NCBI RefSeq assembly: GCF_006716885.1
Contig: NZ_VFPU01000001.1
Span: forward strand, 2,728,001 to 2,792,000
Length of the DNA: 64,000 nt
From: Ornithinimicrobium humiphilum
Lineage (GTDB): Bacteria; Actinomycetota; Actinomycetes; Actinomycetales; Dermatophilaceae
Direction of reading: 5' to 3'
Made by a program: the position numbers and the translations under genes. Within the stretch, counting starts at the first letter, position 1; every line of letters begins with the position of its first letter. Shown piece by piece: positions 1 to 8,469 of this stretch. The notes below the pieces were generated by a model. That model did no database searches. It saw nothing but the letters and a program-made list of their open reading frames with translations, and was not told the origin of the DNA.

Positions 1-1
1 G

Positions 2-763
2 CCCATGGACGCCAGCGGCTTCCGGGCGCTCGCGGACCGGTTCCCGGACCGGACCGTGGTCACCTACGACCCCCGGGGCCTGGGGCGGAGCACGCGCAGC
101 GACGGTGAGGTGACCAACTCGCCGACCGCGCAGGCCGAGGACCTCCACGCCCTCGTCCAGGAGCTAGGCACCGGACCGGTCGACGTCTTCGCCAGCAGCG
201 GCGGGGCGGTGACGGCGCTCGCGCTCGTCGCCGCGCACCCGCAGGACGTCGCCACCCTCGTCGCGCACGAGCCCCCGATCCTCGGGGTGCTCCCCGACGC
301 GGACCTGGCGCGGCGTGCCAGCGCGGCCACGACGGACGTCTACGAGGCTCGCGGCTGGGGCGCGGGCATGGCGTCCTTCCTCGCCATGACCATGTGGCAG
401 GGCGAGTTCACCGAGGACTACCTGCGCGCGCCGGCCCCGGACCCCGCGCAGTTCGGGCTGCCGACCGAGGACGACGGCTCCCGCGACGACCCGCTGCTCG
501 GCGACCGCTCGACCGAGGTGACCGACTTCGTGCCGGACGTCGAGGCGCTCCGCGCGGCCCCCACCAGGATCGTGCTGGCCGTCGGGGAGGAGACCGGCGA
601 CACCCTCACCGCGCGGACGGCCCGGGCGACGGCCGCCCTGCTCGGCCAGGAGGCCGTCGTCTTCCCCAGCCACCACGGCGGCTTCGGCGCCGAGGACGGC
701 CCCTGGCCGGGAAGGCCCCGGGAGTTCGCGGAGCGACTGCGCGAGGTGCTCGCCGGGGCGTGA
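2..763 (+). CDS. alpha/beta hydrolase, 5' end cut by window edge
   Basis: Alpha/beta-hydrolase fold enzyme with unknown substrate. The reading frame is open to the left edge and starts in the middle of the fold: the residues at the edge (PMDASGF) look like the oxyanion-hole loop usually preceded by a first beta strand, so the true start lies outside the window. The ATG at position 5 is probably internal. Visible motifs are YDPRGLGRS, the nucleophile elbow FASSGGA (Ser about residue 65), HEPP after it, and a C-terminal SHHGGF that supplies the catalytic His. It converges on the amidohydrolase gene with a 14-base gap. The fold is secure; the reaction is not. Confidence 0.8.
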   Translation, partial: PMDASGFRALADRFPDRTVVTYDPRGLGRSTRSDGEVTNSPTAQAEDLHALVQELGTGPVDVFASSGGAVTALALVAAHPQDVATLVAHEPPILGVLPDADLARRASAATTDVYEARGWGAGMASFLAMTMWQGEFTEDYLRAPAPDPAQFGLPTEDDGSRDDPLLGDRSTEVTDFVPDVEALRAAPTRIVLAVGEETGDTLTARTARATAALLGQEAVVFPSHHGGFGAEDGPWPGRPREFAERLREVLAGA

Positions 764-777
764 CGGCCCACCGGACG

Positions 778-1692
778 TCACCAGCCCTGGGTCACCGGCT
801 CCTCGTCCAGCCCGAGCAGCCGCCGTCCGTTCGTCCACAGCACGTCGCGCAGCCAGTCCTCGCCCAGCCTCCACCGGTGCAGGGCCTCGAGCTGGTGGGC
901 GTAGGGGTAGGGGATGTTCGGGAAGTCGGTGCCGAGCACGACGCGGGGCCGCAGCTCGGCCAGCCGCCCGAGGAAGCGCGGCGGCACCGGCGCGAGCCGC
1001 TCCATGAAGTCGGTGCCGACCATCGTGGTGTCCAGGTGCACCCGGTCGTAGGCCTCGACGAGGTCGGCGAACTCGTCGTAGTCGGGCATCCCCATGTGCG
1101 CGACGACGAGGGTCAGGTCCGGGTGGTCCGCGAGCAGGCGCGCCACCCGCTCCGGTCCGCTGAAGCGACCGGCCCGCGGCCCGTGCCCGGCGTGCAGCAC
1201 CACCGGCACCCCGGCCCGCTCCAGCACCGACCACGCGCCGTCGAGCACCTCGTCGTCGGGGGCGAGCTCGCTGACGGTGACGTGCACCTTGACCAGCTGC
1301 AGCCCGTCGCGGACCGCCTCCTCGACGTAGTCCGTCACGCCCTCCTCCGGGTAGAGGGTGGCGCACCGCAGCACCTGCGGGTGGGCGTCGGCGAAGGACC
1401 GGCACCACACGTTGAGGTCGGCGGCCATATCGGGGCGGTGGGCGTAGGTCAGCGCCGGCACGGCCCGCACGCCGAGCCGCTCGAGCGTGCGCAGGCGCTC
1501 CTCCTCGGACGTCTGGTAGTGGATCGGCCAGGGCGTGCCGTAGTGCTGCTCGGCGTCGTCGAAGTAGGCCCAGATGCGCCGGAGGAGCCGCTCGGGGTGG
1601 AAGTGCACGTGGACGTCGGCCAGACCGGGCAGCCCGAGCGCGTCGAGGTAGGCCGGAACCTCCGCGTCGGACCGCGGCGCCACGGCGCTCAT
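778..1692 (-). CDS. amidohydrolase-family metal-dependent hydrolase
   Basis: 304-residue TIM-barrel amidohydrolase of the amidohydrolase-2 type. Metal-binding features are visible in order: the HxH motif DVHVHFHP (His28, His30), a Lys in VKVHV, VVLHAGHG, VVAHMG, and the late Asp in LGTDFPN. The family includes decarboxylases and lactonases; the substrate here cannot be told. The ATG at 1692 overlaps the stop of the upstream fructosamine-kinase-like gene by four bases (ATGA), so the two genes are translationally coupled. Confidence 0.85.
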   Translation of the reverse strand: MSAVAPRSDAEVPAYLDALGLPGLADVHVHFHPERLLRRIWAYFDDAEQHYGTPWPIHYQTSEEERLRTLERLGVRAVPALTYAHRPDMAADLNVWCRSFADAHPQVLRCATLYPEEGVTDYVEEAVRDGLQLVKVHVTVSELAPDDEVLDGAWSVLERAGVPVVLHAGHGPRAGRFSGPERVARLLADHPDLTLVVAHMGMPDYDEFADLVEAYDRVHLDTTMVGTDFMERLAPVPPRFLGRLAELRPRVVLGTDFPNIPYPYAHQLEALHRWRLGEDWLRDVLWTNGRRLLGLDEEPVTQGW

Positions 1693-2465
1693 GCCGCCGC
1701 CGCCTGCAGCGCGTCGCCGGCCTGCACGCCGTAGCCGCCCCCGAAGAGCAGCGCGTGGACCAGCAACGGCACCGCCTGGTAGACCGGCAGGCGCTCGGCA
1801 TAGCCCTCCGCCAGGGGGAAGGCCTCGACGTAGGCGGCGTAGACCCGCCCGCTGAAGCCGCCGAAGAGCTGCATCATCGCCAGGTCCACCTCGCGGTGCC
1901 CCAGGTGTGCGCACGGGTCGATCAGCCAGCTGTCGCCGTGCGGGTCGAGGAGCCGGTTGCCGCCCCACAGGTCCCCGTGCACGAGGGTCGGAGGCTCGGC
2001 CGGCCCGAGCTGCTCGGGCGTGATCCGCTCCGCGAGCACCGCGGTCGCAGGGTCGAGACGCCCCTCGTCGGCCGCCCGCCGGGCGAGCGGCACGACCCGC
2101 CGCTCCACCCAGGACTCGTGCCAGCTGTCGCTCGGCGCCAGGTCGACCGGACAGGCGCCCAGGTATGCCGTGGGCTCGCCGTCCACCGCGCCCCACCGCT
2201 CCCCAGTGGTCCGGTGCAGCGCGGCGAGCTCGCGCCCGAAGCGGGCCTCGGTGGCGGGCGTGCGCTCGTGGCCCTGGCCGACCCACGCCAGCGTGATGCT
2301 CGTGCTGTCCACCGCGAGGACCTCCGGCACCCGGGCCCCGGCCGCGGCGAGCGCCCGCAGGCCCGCGGCCTCGCGCTCGAAGAACAGCGGCGGTGCACCG
2401 GCCAGCTCCTTGCGGAAGCCGGGCCGGCGGTCGTGCGTGGTGCGCGAGGGGGTACCGGTCGACAT
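1689..2465 (-). CDS. fructosamine kinase-family protein
   Basis: 258-residue protein of the fructosamine/ketosamine-3-kinase family, which phosphorylates sugar adducts on lysine so that they fall off (deglycation). Evidence: a GAPPLFFEREAAGL stretch after a conserved Lys (GFRK), the catalytic loop VHGDLWGGN (residues 162-170) and the metal-binding LIDPCAHLGHREVDLA (181-196). It is shorter at the N-terminus than the classical 290-residue enzymes, as in other actinobacterial members. It is the first gene of a two-gene unit with the downstream amidohydrolase. The start follows a -10-like hexamer by six bases, so the mRNA is probably leaderless. Confidence 0.85.
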   Translation of the reverse strand: MSTGTPSRTTHDRRPGFRKELAGAPPLFFEREAAGLRALAAAGARVPEVLAVDSTSITLAWVGQGHERTPATEARFGRELAALHRTTGERWGAVDGEPTAYLGACPVDLAPSDSWHESWVERRVVPLARRAADEGRLDPATAVLAERITPEQLGPAEPPTLVHGDLWGGNRLLDPHGDSWLIDPCAHLGHREVDLAMMQLFGGFSGRVYAAYVEAFPLAEGYAERLPVYQAVPLLVHALLFGGGYGVQAGDALQAAAA

Positions 2466-2471
2466 GCGGCC

Positions 2472-2477
2472 ATCCTG
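2472..2477 (-). promoter_or_regulatory. candidate -10 element, leaderless promoter
   Basis: CAGGAT on the minus strand ends six bases before the ATG of the fructosamine-kinase-like gene, so transcription would begin at or next to the start codon. There is no Shine-Dalgarno sequence and no clear -35. Confidence 0.4.
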
Positions 2478-2501
2478 TCAGGCCGGCGGGCGCCCGCCTG
2501 G

Positions 2502-2507
2502 GAGACT
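2502..2507 (+). promoter_or_regulatory. candidate -10 element, leaderless promoter
   Basis: GAGACT ends six bases before the ATG of the tyrosine phosphatase gene. It resembles the -10 hexamers before several other genes in the window. Confidence 0.4.
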
Positions 2508-2513
2508 GGGCCC

Positions 2514-3041
2514 ATGCACCTGCTGACCGTCTGCCTCGGCAACATCTGCCGCTCGCCCGCCGCGGAGGCCGTCCTCCTGCACCGGCTCGCCGAGGCCGGC
2601 CTGGACGACGTCACGGTCTCCTCCGCCGGCACCGCCGACTACCACGTGGGCACCCGCCCGCACGAGCTCTCCCGGGCCGAGGGCGAGCACCGGGGCTACT
2701 CCTTCGGCTCGGTCGCCGAGCAGTTCGCCCCCGACCACTTCGACCGGGCCGACCTGGTGCTCGTCATGGACTCCGACAACGAGGCCGACGTGCTGGCTCT
2801 CGCCCGCACGCCCGAGGACGCCGCCAAGGTGGTGCGCCTGGGCGCCTTCGCGAGCGACGCCCCCGAGGGCGTCCGCGACGTGCCGGACCCGTGGGGCCAC
2901 CCGCGGGAGGCCTACGCCGCGATGTACGACCAGGTCGAGGACGCCGTCGACGGCCTCGTCCGGGCGCTCGCCGACGGCACGCTGCAGGACGTTCTCGAGG
3001 CCGCCCGAGGCCCGCGCCCCGGGCACGCGGAGCGGCCCTGA
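2514..3041 (+). CDS. low-molecular-weight protein-tyrosine phosphatase
   Basis: 175-residue LMW-PTP. The active-site P-loop CLGNICRSP carries nucleophile Cys7 and Arg13 of the C-x5-R signature right at the N-terminus. The general-acid loop DPWG lies about 130 residues in, as the family requires, and an SAGT motif follows the first helix. It removes phosphate from phosphotyrosine proteins; in actinobacteria some act as secreted effectors, but no signal peptide is seen here. It is transcribed divergently from the fructosamine-kinase pair across a 48-base gap. Confidence 0.93.
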   Translation: MHLLTVCLGNICRSPAAEAVLLHRLAEAGLDDVTVSSAGTADYHVGTRPHELSRAEGEHRGYSFGSVAEQFAPDHFDRADLVLVMDSDNEADVLALARTPEDAAKVVRLGAFASDAPEGVRDVPDPWGHPREAYAAMYDQVEDAVDGLVRALADGTLQDVLEAARGPRPGHAERP

Positions 3042-3089
3042 CGTGCCACGGGGCGGATTCGATCCTTTTCGCTACGGAGGCGTAGGCTA

Positions 3090-4997
3090 ATGCGTGATAT
3101 GTCCTCCACTCCCCTGACCCAGCTCGACCGGGTGGTGATCCGCTTCGCCGGCGACTCCGGCGACGGTATGCAGCTGACCGGTGACCGGTTCACCTCGGAC
3201 ACCGCCTCGCTCGGAAACGACCTGTCGACCCTGCCCAACTTCCCGGCCGAGATCCGCGCGCCCCAGGGGACCCTCCCGGGCGTCTCGAGCTTCCAGCTGC
3301 ACTTCGCCAACCACGAGATCGCCACGCCGGGCGACGCGCCCGACGTGCTCGTCGCGATGAACCCCGCGGCGCTCAGGGCCAACCTCGGCGACCTTCGCCC
3401 GGGGGCGACGATCATCGCCAACGCCGACGAGTTCACCAAGCGCAACCTCGCCAAGGTGGGCTACGCGGTCAACCCCCTCGAGGACGGCTCGCTGACCACC
3501 GCCGGCTTCTCCGTGCACGCGCTGCCGCTGACGAGCATGACCGTGGACGCGCTGGCCGACTTCGAGCTGACGCGCAAGGAGAAGGAACGCGCCAAGAACA
3601 TGCTGGCCCTGGGCCTGCTGTCCTGGCTCTACTCCCGCGACACCGCCGGCACCGAGGCCTTCCTGCGCGCCAAGTTCGCCCGTGCCCCGCAGATCCTCGA
3701 GGCCAACCTCGTCGCGCTGCGCGCCGGCCACGCCTACGGCGAGACCACCGAGGCGTTCGCGGTCCGCTACGAGGTGGCGCCGGCGCCGATGGCCCCGGGC
3801 ACCTACCGGACGATCACCGGCAACCAGGCGATGGCCCTCGGCCTCGTCGCGGCCGCCGAGCGCTCCGGCCTGCCGCTGGTGCTGGGGTCCTACCCCATCA
3901 CCCCGGCCTCCGACATCCTCCACCAGCTGTCCGCGCTCAAGCAGCACGCCGTGACGACGCTGCAGGCCGAGGACGAGATCGCCGCCGTCGGCATGGCGCT
4001 GGGCGCCTCCTTCGGCGGGGCGCTGGGCGTCACGACGACCTCCGGCCCGGGCCTGGCCCTCAAGAGCGAGACCATCGGCCTGGCCGTCTCGACCGAGCTC
4101 CCGCTCGTCGTCATCGACATCCAGCGCGGCGGCCCCTCCACCGGTCTGCCTACCAAGACCGAGCAGGCCGACCTGCTGCAGGCGATGTACGGCCGCAACG
4201 GCGAGTCGCCGGTCGCGGTCGTGGCCGCCCAGTCCCCGAGCGACTGCTTCACCTCGGCCCTGGAGGCGGTGCGCATCGCGACCACCTACCGGACCCCGGT
4301 GATCCTGCTGTCCGACGGCTACCTGGGCAACGGCTCCGAGCCGTGGGCGATCCCCTCCGTCGACAGCCTGCTCGACCTGACGGTCGAGAAGGCCACGGTC
4401 CCCAACGCGACCGACGAGTCCGGCGAGCCCGTCTTCCACCCGTTCCTGCGCGACGAGCTCACGCTCGCCCGCCCGTGGGCGGTCCCGGGCACCCCGGGCC
4501 TGGAGCACCGCATCGGCGGCATCGAGAAGGCGGACGTCACCGGCCACATCTCCTACGACCCGGCCAACCACGACCGGATGGTGCGGCTGCGGCAGGCGAA
4601 GATCGACCGCATCGCCGACTCCATACCCGACCTGGTGGTCGACGACCCCACCGGCGACGCGCGCCTGCTCGTGCTCGGGTGGGGCTCGACCTACGGCCCG
4701 ATCGCGGCGGCCACCCGGCTCGCCCGCACCACCGGCGCCCGGGTGGCCCGTGCCCACCTGCGCCACCTGAACCCCTTCCCGAGCAACCTCGGCGACGTGC
4801 TGCGGCGCTACGACCGGGTGCTGCTCCCCGAGATGAACCTCGGCCAGCTCGCCCTGCTGCTGCGCGCCCGCTACCTCGTGGACGTGCAGAGCCACACCGC
4901 GGTGCGCGGGCTGCCCTTCACCGCGGCCGAGCTCGCGGAGGTCATCCACGCCCACCTGCTCGAGGTGGCGGACGCGACGACGGAGGCACGCGCGTGA
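3090..4997 (+). CDS. korA: 2-oxoglutarate:ferredoxin oxidoreductase, alpha subunit
   Basis: 635-residue subunit of the CoA-dependent 2-oxoacid:ferredoxin oxidoreductase that, with KorB, oxidises 2-oxoglutarate to succinyl-CoA and reduces ferredoxin. The N-terminal gamma-like domain (RFAGDSGDGMQLTG, about residues 14-200) is fused to the pyruvate-binding alpha domain (SYPITPASDI near residue 270). This fusion is the mycobacterial KorA layout. Start chosen at 3090 because GGAGG lies nine bases upstream; the ATG at 3099 is too far from it. The stop overlaps the GTG of korB (GTGA). Confidence 0.93.
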   Translation: MRDMSSTPLTQLDRVVIRFAGDSGDGMQLTGDRFTSDTASLGNDLSTLPNFPAEIRAPQGTLPGVSSFQLHFANHEIATPGDAPDVLVAMNPAALRANLGDLRPGATIIANADEFTKRNLAKVGYAVNPLEDGSLTTAGFSVHALPLTSMTVDALADFELTRKEKERAKNMLALGLLSWLYSRDTAGTEAFLRAKFARAPQILEANLVALRAGHAYGETTEAFAVRYEVAPAPMAPGTYRTITGNQAMALGLVAAAERSGLPLVLGSYPITPASDILHQLSALKQHAVTTLQAEDEIAAVGMALGASFGGALGVTTTSGPGLALKSETIGLAVSTELPLVVIDIQRGGPSTGLPTKTEQADLLQAMYGRNGESPVAVVAAQSPSDCFTSALEAVRIATTYRTPVILLSDGYLGNGSEPWAIPSVDSLLDLTVEKATVPNATDESGEPVFHPFLRDELTLARPWAVPGTPGLEHRIGGIEKADVTGHISYDPANHDRMVRLRQAKIDRIADSIPDLVVDDPTGDARLLVLGWGSTYGPIAAATRLARTTGARVARAHLRHLNPFPSNLGDVLRRYDRVLLPEMNLGQLALLLRARYLVDVQSHTAVRGLPFTAAELAEVIHAHLLEVADATTEARA

Positions 4998-6184
4998 CCA
5001 TCGACATCGGTATGCCGATCCCCCGCAGCGGCACCGGGGCCGTCCCCCGGCTGCCCGAGGGCGAGCGGCTCACCAAGAGGGACTTCACCTCCGACCAGGA
5101 GGTGCGCTGGTGCCCCGGCTGCGGCGACTACGCCGTGCTCGCGGCGGTCCAGGGCTTCCTGCCCGAGCTGGGCCTGCGCCGGGAGAACATCGTCTTCGTC
5201 TCCGGCATCGGCTGCTCCTCCCGCTTCCCGTACTACCTCGACACCTACGGGATGCACTCGATCCACGGCCGCGCCCCGGCGATCGCCACCGGGCTGGCCA
5301 CCGCCCGCGAGGACCTCTCCGTCTGGGTCGTCACCGGTGACGGCGACGCCCTCTCCATCGGCGGCAACCACCTCATCCACGCGATGCGGCGCAACGTCAA
5401 CCTCACGATCCTGCTGTTCAACAACAAGATCTACGGGCTGACCAAGGGCCAGTACTCCCCCACCTCCGAGGTCGGCGCGATCACCAAGTCGACGCCCGCC
5501 GGGTCGGTGGACCGGCCCTTCAACCCGGTCTCCCTGGCGCTGGGCGCCGAGGCGACCTTCGTGGCCCGCACCATGGACTCCGACCGCGCCCACCTCACCG
5601 AGGTCCTGCGCGCGGCCGCGGCCCACCGCGGCACCGCCCTGGTCGAGATCTACCAGAACTGCCCGATCTTCAACGACGGCGCCTTCCAGCTGCTCAAGGA
5701 CCGCGACGAGGCCACCGCCCGCATCGCGCACCTGCGCGCCGGCGAGCCCGTCCGCGTCGGTCCCGACAACGTCGTGGTCCGCGACGAGCAGGGCCGGATG
5801 GTCGTCGTGACCGAGGCCGGCACCGACCCCGCGCGCGTCGTCGTGCACGACCCGGCCGCCGACGACCCGTCGACCGCCTTCGCGCTCTCGCGCCTGGACG
5901 ACCCGACGATGCAGCACGTGCCGATGGGCATCTTCCGCCAGGTGGAGCGGCCCACCTACGACGACCTCGTCCGCGAGCAGGTCGAGGCCGCGGTCTCGGC
6001 CGACGCCGGGGTCTCGGGCGAGGAGCGCCTGGCCCGCCTGCTGCACGGCCCCGACACCTGGACCGTCGACGGCACCCGCGCGGGCGAGGCCGAGCAGACC
6101 CTGGACGGCGAGCGGACCGACGGTCCGACGCCCGCCGCGGGCGACGCGCTGCGGGCCGAGGGCGAGCGGACCCTGGTGGAGTGA
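4994..6184 (+). CDS. korB: 2-oxoglutarate:ferredoxin oxidoreductase, beta subunit
   Basis: 396-residue TPP-binding subunit of KorAB. Candidate [4Fe-4S] ligands are CPGCGD (Cys40, Cys43), the Cys in SGIGCSSRFPYY and the Cys in YQNCPIFND. The TPP/Mg motif is GDGDALSIGGNH followed by NVNLTILLFNNKIYG. The GTG at 4994 is coupled to korA by a four-base overlap. The C-terminus runs about 40-60 residues past the conserved core as an acidic, repetitive tail (ERTDGPTP, EGERTLVE) that looks disordered. It overlaps the next gene, a RarD-like permease, by four bases. Confidence 0.93.
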   Translation: MTIDIGMPIPRSGTGAVPRLPEGERLTKRDFTSDQEVRWCPGCGDYAVLAAVQGFLPELGLRRENIVFVSGIGCSSRFPYYLDTYGMHSIHGRAPAIATGLATAREDLSVWVVTGDGDALSIGGNHLIHAMRRNVNLTILLFNNKIYGLTKGQYSPTSEVGAITKSTPAGSVDRPFNPVSLALGAEATFVARTMDSDRAHLTEVLRAAAAHRGTALVEIYQNCPIFNDGAFQLLKDRDEATARIAHLRAGEPVRVGPDNVVVRDEQGRMVVVTEAGTDPARVVVHDPAADDPSTAFALSRLDDPTMQHVPMGIFRQVERPTYDDLVREQVEAAVSADAGVSGEERLARLLHGPDTWTVDGTRAGEAEQTLDGERTDGPTPAAGDALRAEGERTLVE

Positions 6185-7224
6185 GCGAGGCGCAGCAGCA
6201 GCGGCACCAGCAGGGCACTGCCTACGGCTTCCTCGCCTACCTGCTGTGGGGCGTCTTCCCCCTCTACTTCGCGATCCTGCGCCCCGCCGGGCCGTGGGAG
6301 ATCGTGGCCCACCGCATCGTGTGGACCCTCCTGCTCTGCGCGATCGTGCTCGTGGTCCTGCGCGACGTGCGCTGGGTCGTCGACCTGGCCCGCACGCCCC
6401 GCCGCGCGCTCGGCGTCGCGGGGGCCGGGCTGCTCATCGCCACCAACTGGGGCATCTACACCTATGCCGTGCTGTCCGGTCACGTGACCGAGGCCGCGCT
6501 CGGCTACTTCCTCAACCCGCTGGTCACGGTCGCCCTCGGCGTCCTCGTGCTGCGCGAGCGGCTGCGCCGCCCGCAGTGGGTGGCCGTCGGCCTGGGCGCG
6601 GCCGCGGCCGTCTACCTGACGATCGACTACGGCCGGCCGCCGTGGGTCTCCCTCGCGCTGGCCTTCACCTTCGCCAGCTACAGCCTGCTGAAGAACCGTC
6701 TGGGCATCACGCTCTCCGCGCTCCGCTCCCTCGCGGGCGAGTCGCTGGCGATCCTGCCGATCGCGGTCGTCATCCTCGTCTGGCTCGGCAGCCGCGGCGA
6801 GACGACCTTCCTGGGCGAGGGCACCGGCCATACCCTGCTGATGGTCAGCACGGGCGTCGCCACCGCCGTCCCCCTGCTGCTCTTCGCGGCCGCCGCCTCG
6901 CGCGTCCCCCTCTCGACCGTCGGGCTGCTGCAGTTCCTCACGCCCGTCCTCCAGCTGCTCATCGGCGTCGTGGTGATGGGCGAGCACGTGCCCGGCTCGC
7001 GCTGGATCGGTTTCGCCCTCGTGTGGCTCGCCCTCGTGATCCTCACCGTCGACATGCTCGGCGCGGCCGGCCGCAGCCGGCGCGACGGCAGGCGCGCCGC
7101 GGCCGCGGCCGCGGCTGAGGAGGCGGCGCAGGCGGAGACCGCGGCGCAGACGCCGGCCGAGGACGCGCCCCGCGACCCCGACGAGCTCGACGAGTCGCTC
7201 GGCCAGCAGCCCCGCTGCCCCTGA
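6181..7224 (+). CDS. rarD: RarD-family EamA permease
   Basis: 347-residue multi-pass membrane protein of the drug/metabolite transporter superfamily, RarD branch. The N-terminus GFLAYLLWGVFPLYF and the later LSGHVTEAALGYFLNPL are RarD signatures, and ten hydrophobic segments fit the family. The substrate is unknown. It starts with GTG overlapping the korB stop, so it is co-transcribed with korAB, although no functional link is obvious. The last 50 residues form an Ala/Glu-rich cytoplasmic tail not typical of RarD. Confidence 0.85.
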   Translation: MSEAQQQRHQQGTAYGFLAYLLWGVFPLYFAILRPAGPWEIVAHRIVWTLLLCAIVLVVLRDVRWVVDLARTPRRALGVAGAGLLIATNWGIYTYAVLSGHVTEAALGYFLNPLVTVALGVLVLRERLRRPQWVAVGLGAAAAVYLTIDYGRPPWVSLALAFTFASYSLLKNRLGITLSALRSLAGESLAILPIAVVILVWLGSRGETTFLGEGTGHTLLMVSTGVATAVPLLLFAAAASRVPLSTVGLLQFLTPVLQLLIGVVVMGEHVPGSRWIGFALVWLALVILTVDMLGAAGRSRRDGRRAAAAAAAEEAAQAETAAQTPAEDAPRDPDELDESLGQQPRCP

Positions 7225-7273
7225 CGGCCCGCCGACCGCGACCTGACACGGCGCGCCCCGGCGGAGCCGCCGC

Positions 7274-7474
7274 TCAGTCGTCGTCGACGAGCGGGAAGAC
7301 GTCGAGGTAGACGCGCAGCCGTCGCGTGGGCCCGGCCTCGGCCGGCGCCTCGCCGGACCGCTCGGCCTCGCGCCGCTCCTTGGCGGCGTCGGTGTGACGG
7401 GCCAGCACCTTGGCGAGCGCCCGGGCCAGGTCCGCCGCCTCCTCCTGGGTCATCTCGGAGGTGCTGCGCGTCTC
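7274..7474 (-). pseudogene. remnant of a winged-helix (ArsR-like) regulator, C-terminal end only
   Basis: About 65 codons with good coding character (residues EMTQEEAADLARALAKVL onward, ending LRVYLDVFPLVDDD) match the C-terminal part of ArsR-like winged-helix regulators that sit divergently next to MFS efflux genes. The DNA-binding N-terminal half is missing: upstream, the frame runs into the MFS remnant on the other strand. One deletion appears to have removed the regulator's 5' half, the shared promoter region and the transporter's first segments. An ATG at 7453 could still initiate a 59-residue peptide. Family assignment is moderate. Confidence 0.55.
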
Positions 7475-7515
7475 CGACCCGCCGACGCCGCCGCGGTCGA
7501 GCCGCTCGGACGGGC

Positions 7516-8372
7516 CTTCGGGGTCCACCTCGGCGGCGTGGTCGTGGACCGGCTCGACCGCCGTCACGTGCAGCTCGCCGGGGCGGGCCTCCGGGTCCTG
7601 CTGCTCGCGGGCCTGACCTGGACGGTCGCGGCCGACCACCTCACGCTGCCGCTGCTCGTCGCGGGCGTCGCGCTCTACGGCGTCACCCAGGTCTTCGTCG
7701 ACCTGGCCGGGTCCTCGATCATCCCCCAGCTGGCGCCCCGCTCCCGCCTCTCGGCGGCCAACAGCCGGGTGATGGGGACCGAGCAGGTCATGAACAGCTT
7801 CCTCGGGGCACCGGTCGGCGGCCTCCTCGACCCTCAACTTCGCCAGCACCGCCTACTTCGCGGTCTTCGTGCTCTGGATGGTGGGGCCGGGCTCGGGGGT
7901 GGGCCTCGAGCCTCAGCAGTTCCCCCTCCTGCTCGCCGTGCTGGCGGTCGGCGCCGTCACGGGGGCGGTCGTCGCCGAGCCGCTGGTCCGCCGCATCCCC
8001 GAGGTGCCGCTGCTCGTCGGCTGCTGGGCCGTCAACTCCGGGCTGCTCCTCGTGCCGGTGCTGCTGCCGACCGCCCCGGCCATCGGGGCGGCCTTCCTCG
8101 TCGTCGGGCTGACCAACATGGTGGGCAACGTGGTGGGGCGGACCCTCCGTCAGCGCCTCGTGCCCACCGACCGGCTGGGCCGGGTGGGCGGAGCCTCGGG
8201 GATGATCGGCTACGGGCTCATGCCGCTCGGCGCTCTCACGGGCAGGGTCGTCGGCGAGATCTGGGGCCTGCCGGTGGCCTTCGTCGGCGCCGCGGCCGTC
8301 AGCCTGGCCACCGTGGGATATGTCGCCACCGCCGCCAGCACCACCCTCGTCCGCGCCCACGAGATCGCCTGA
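7516..8372 (+). pseudogene. MFS efflux transporter, truncated and frameshifted
   Basis: Two pieces of one major facilitator transporter lie in different frames. Piece one (7516 to about 7830) starts inside the protein at FGVHLGGVVVDRLDRR, the loop 2-3 motif, and ends at APVGGLL. Piece two (about 7833-8372) begins at LNFASTAYFAVFVLW, about 70-90 residues later in the family, and runs to a normal C-terminus. So the first one or two membrane segments, the central loop region and the reading frame are lost. The pieces keep good codon bias, suggesting recent decay. Divergent from the regulator remnant at 7274-7474. Confidence 0.8.
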
Positions 8373-8418
8373 GGCAGCGCCGGCGCGCCGTCGACGCCCT
8401 ACCCCGGCGCAGCATCCT

Positions 8419-8463
8419 TGCACCCGGTGCAGATTTGCACGGTGTGCAAACTCTTCCTAGACT
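8419..8463 (+). promoter_or_regulatory. TetR-gene promoter with two palindromic operators
   Basis: Two adjacent dyads precede the TetR gene: TGCACC-C-GGTGCA at 8419-8431 and the perfect 7-bp inverted repeat TTTGCAC-GGT-GTGCAAA at 8434-8450. The second contains the -35 TTGCAC (8435-8440), followed after 17 bases by the -10 TAGACT (8458-8463). The GTG start at 8470 is six bases further on, so the transcript would be leaderless and the operator covers the -35, fitting autorepression by the TetR protein. Confidence 0.7.
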
Positions 8464-8469
8464 GGACGG

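Noticed and set aside
3087..4955. 622-codon open frame antisense to korA
   Set aside because: Low-complexity Gly/Val/His/Arg shadow; korA on the plus strand has full family motifs.
7259..7272. CGGCGG-AG-CCGCCG as a terminator between rarD and the regulator remnant
   Set aside because: Two-base loop and no U-tract; such GC dyads are common by chance in this composition.
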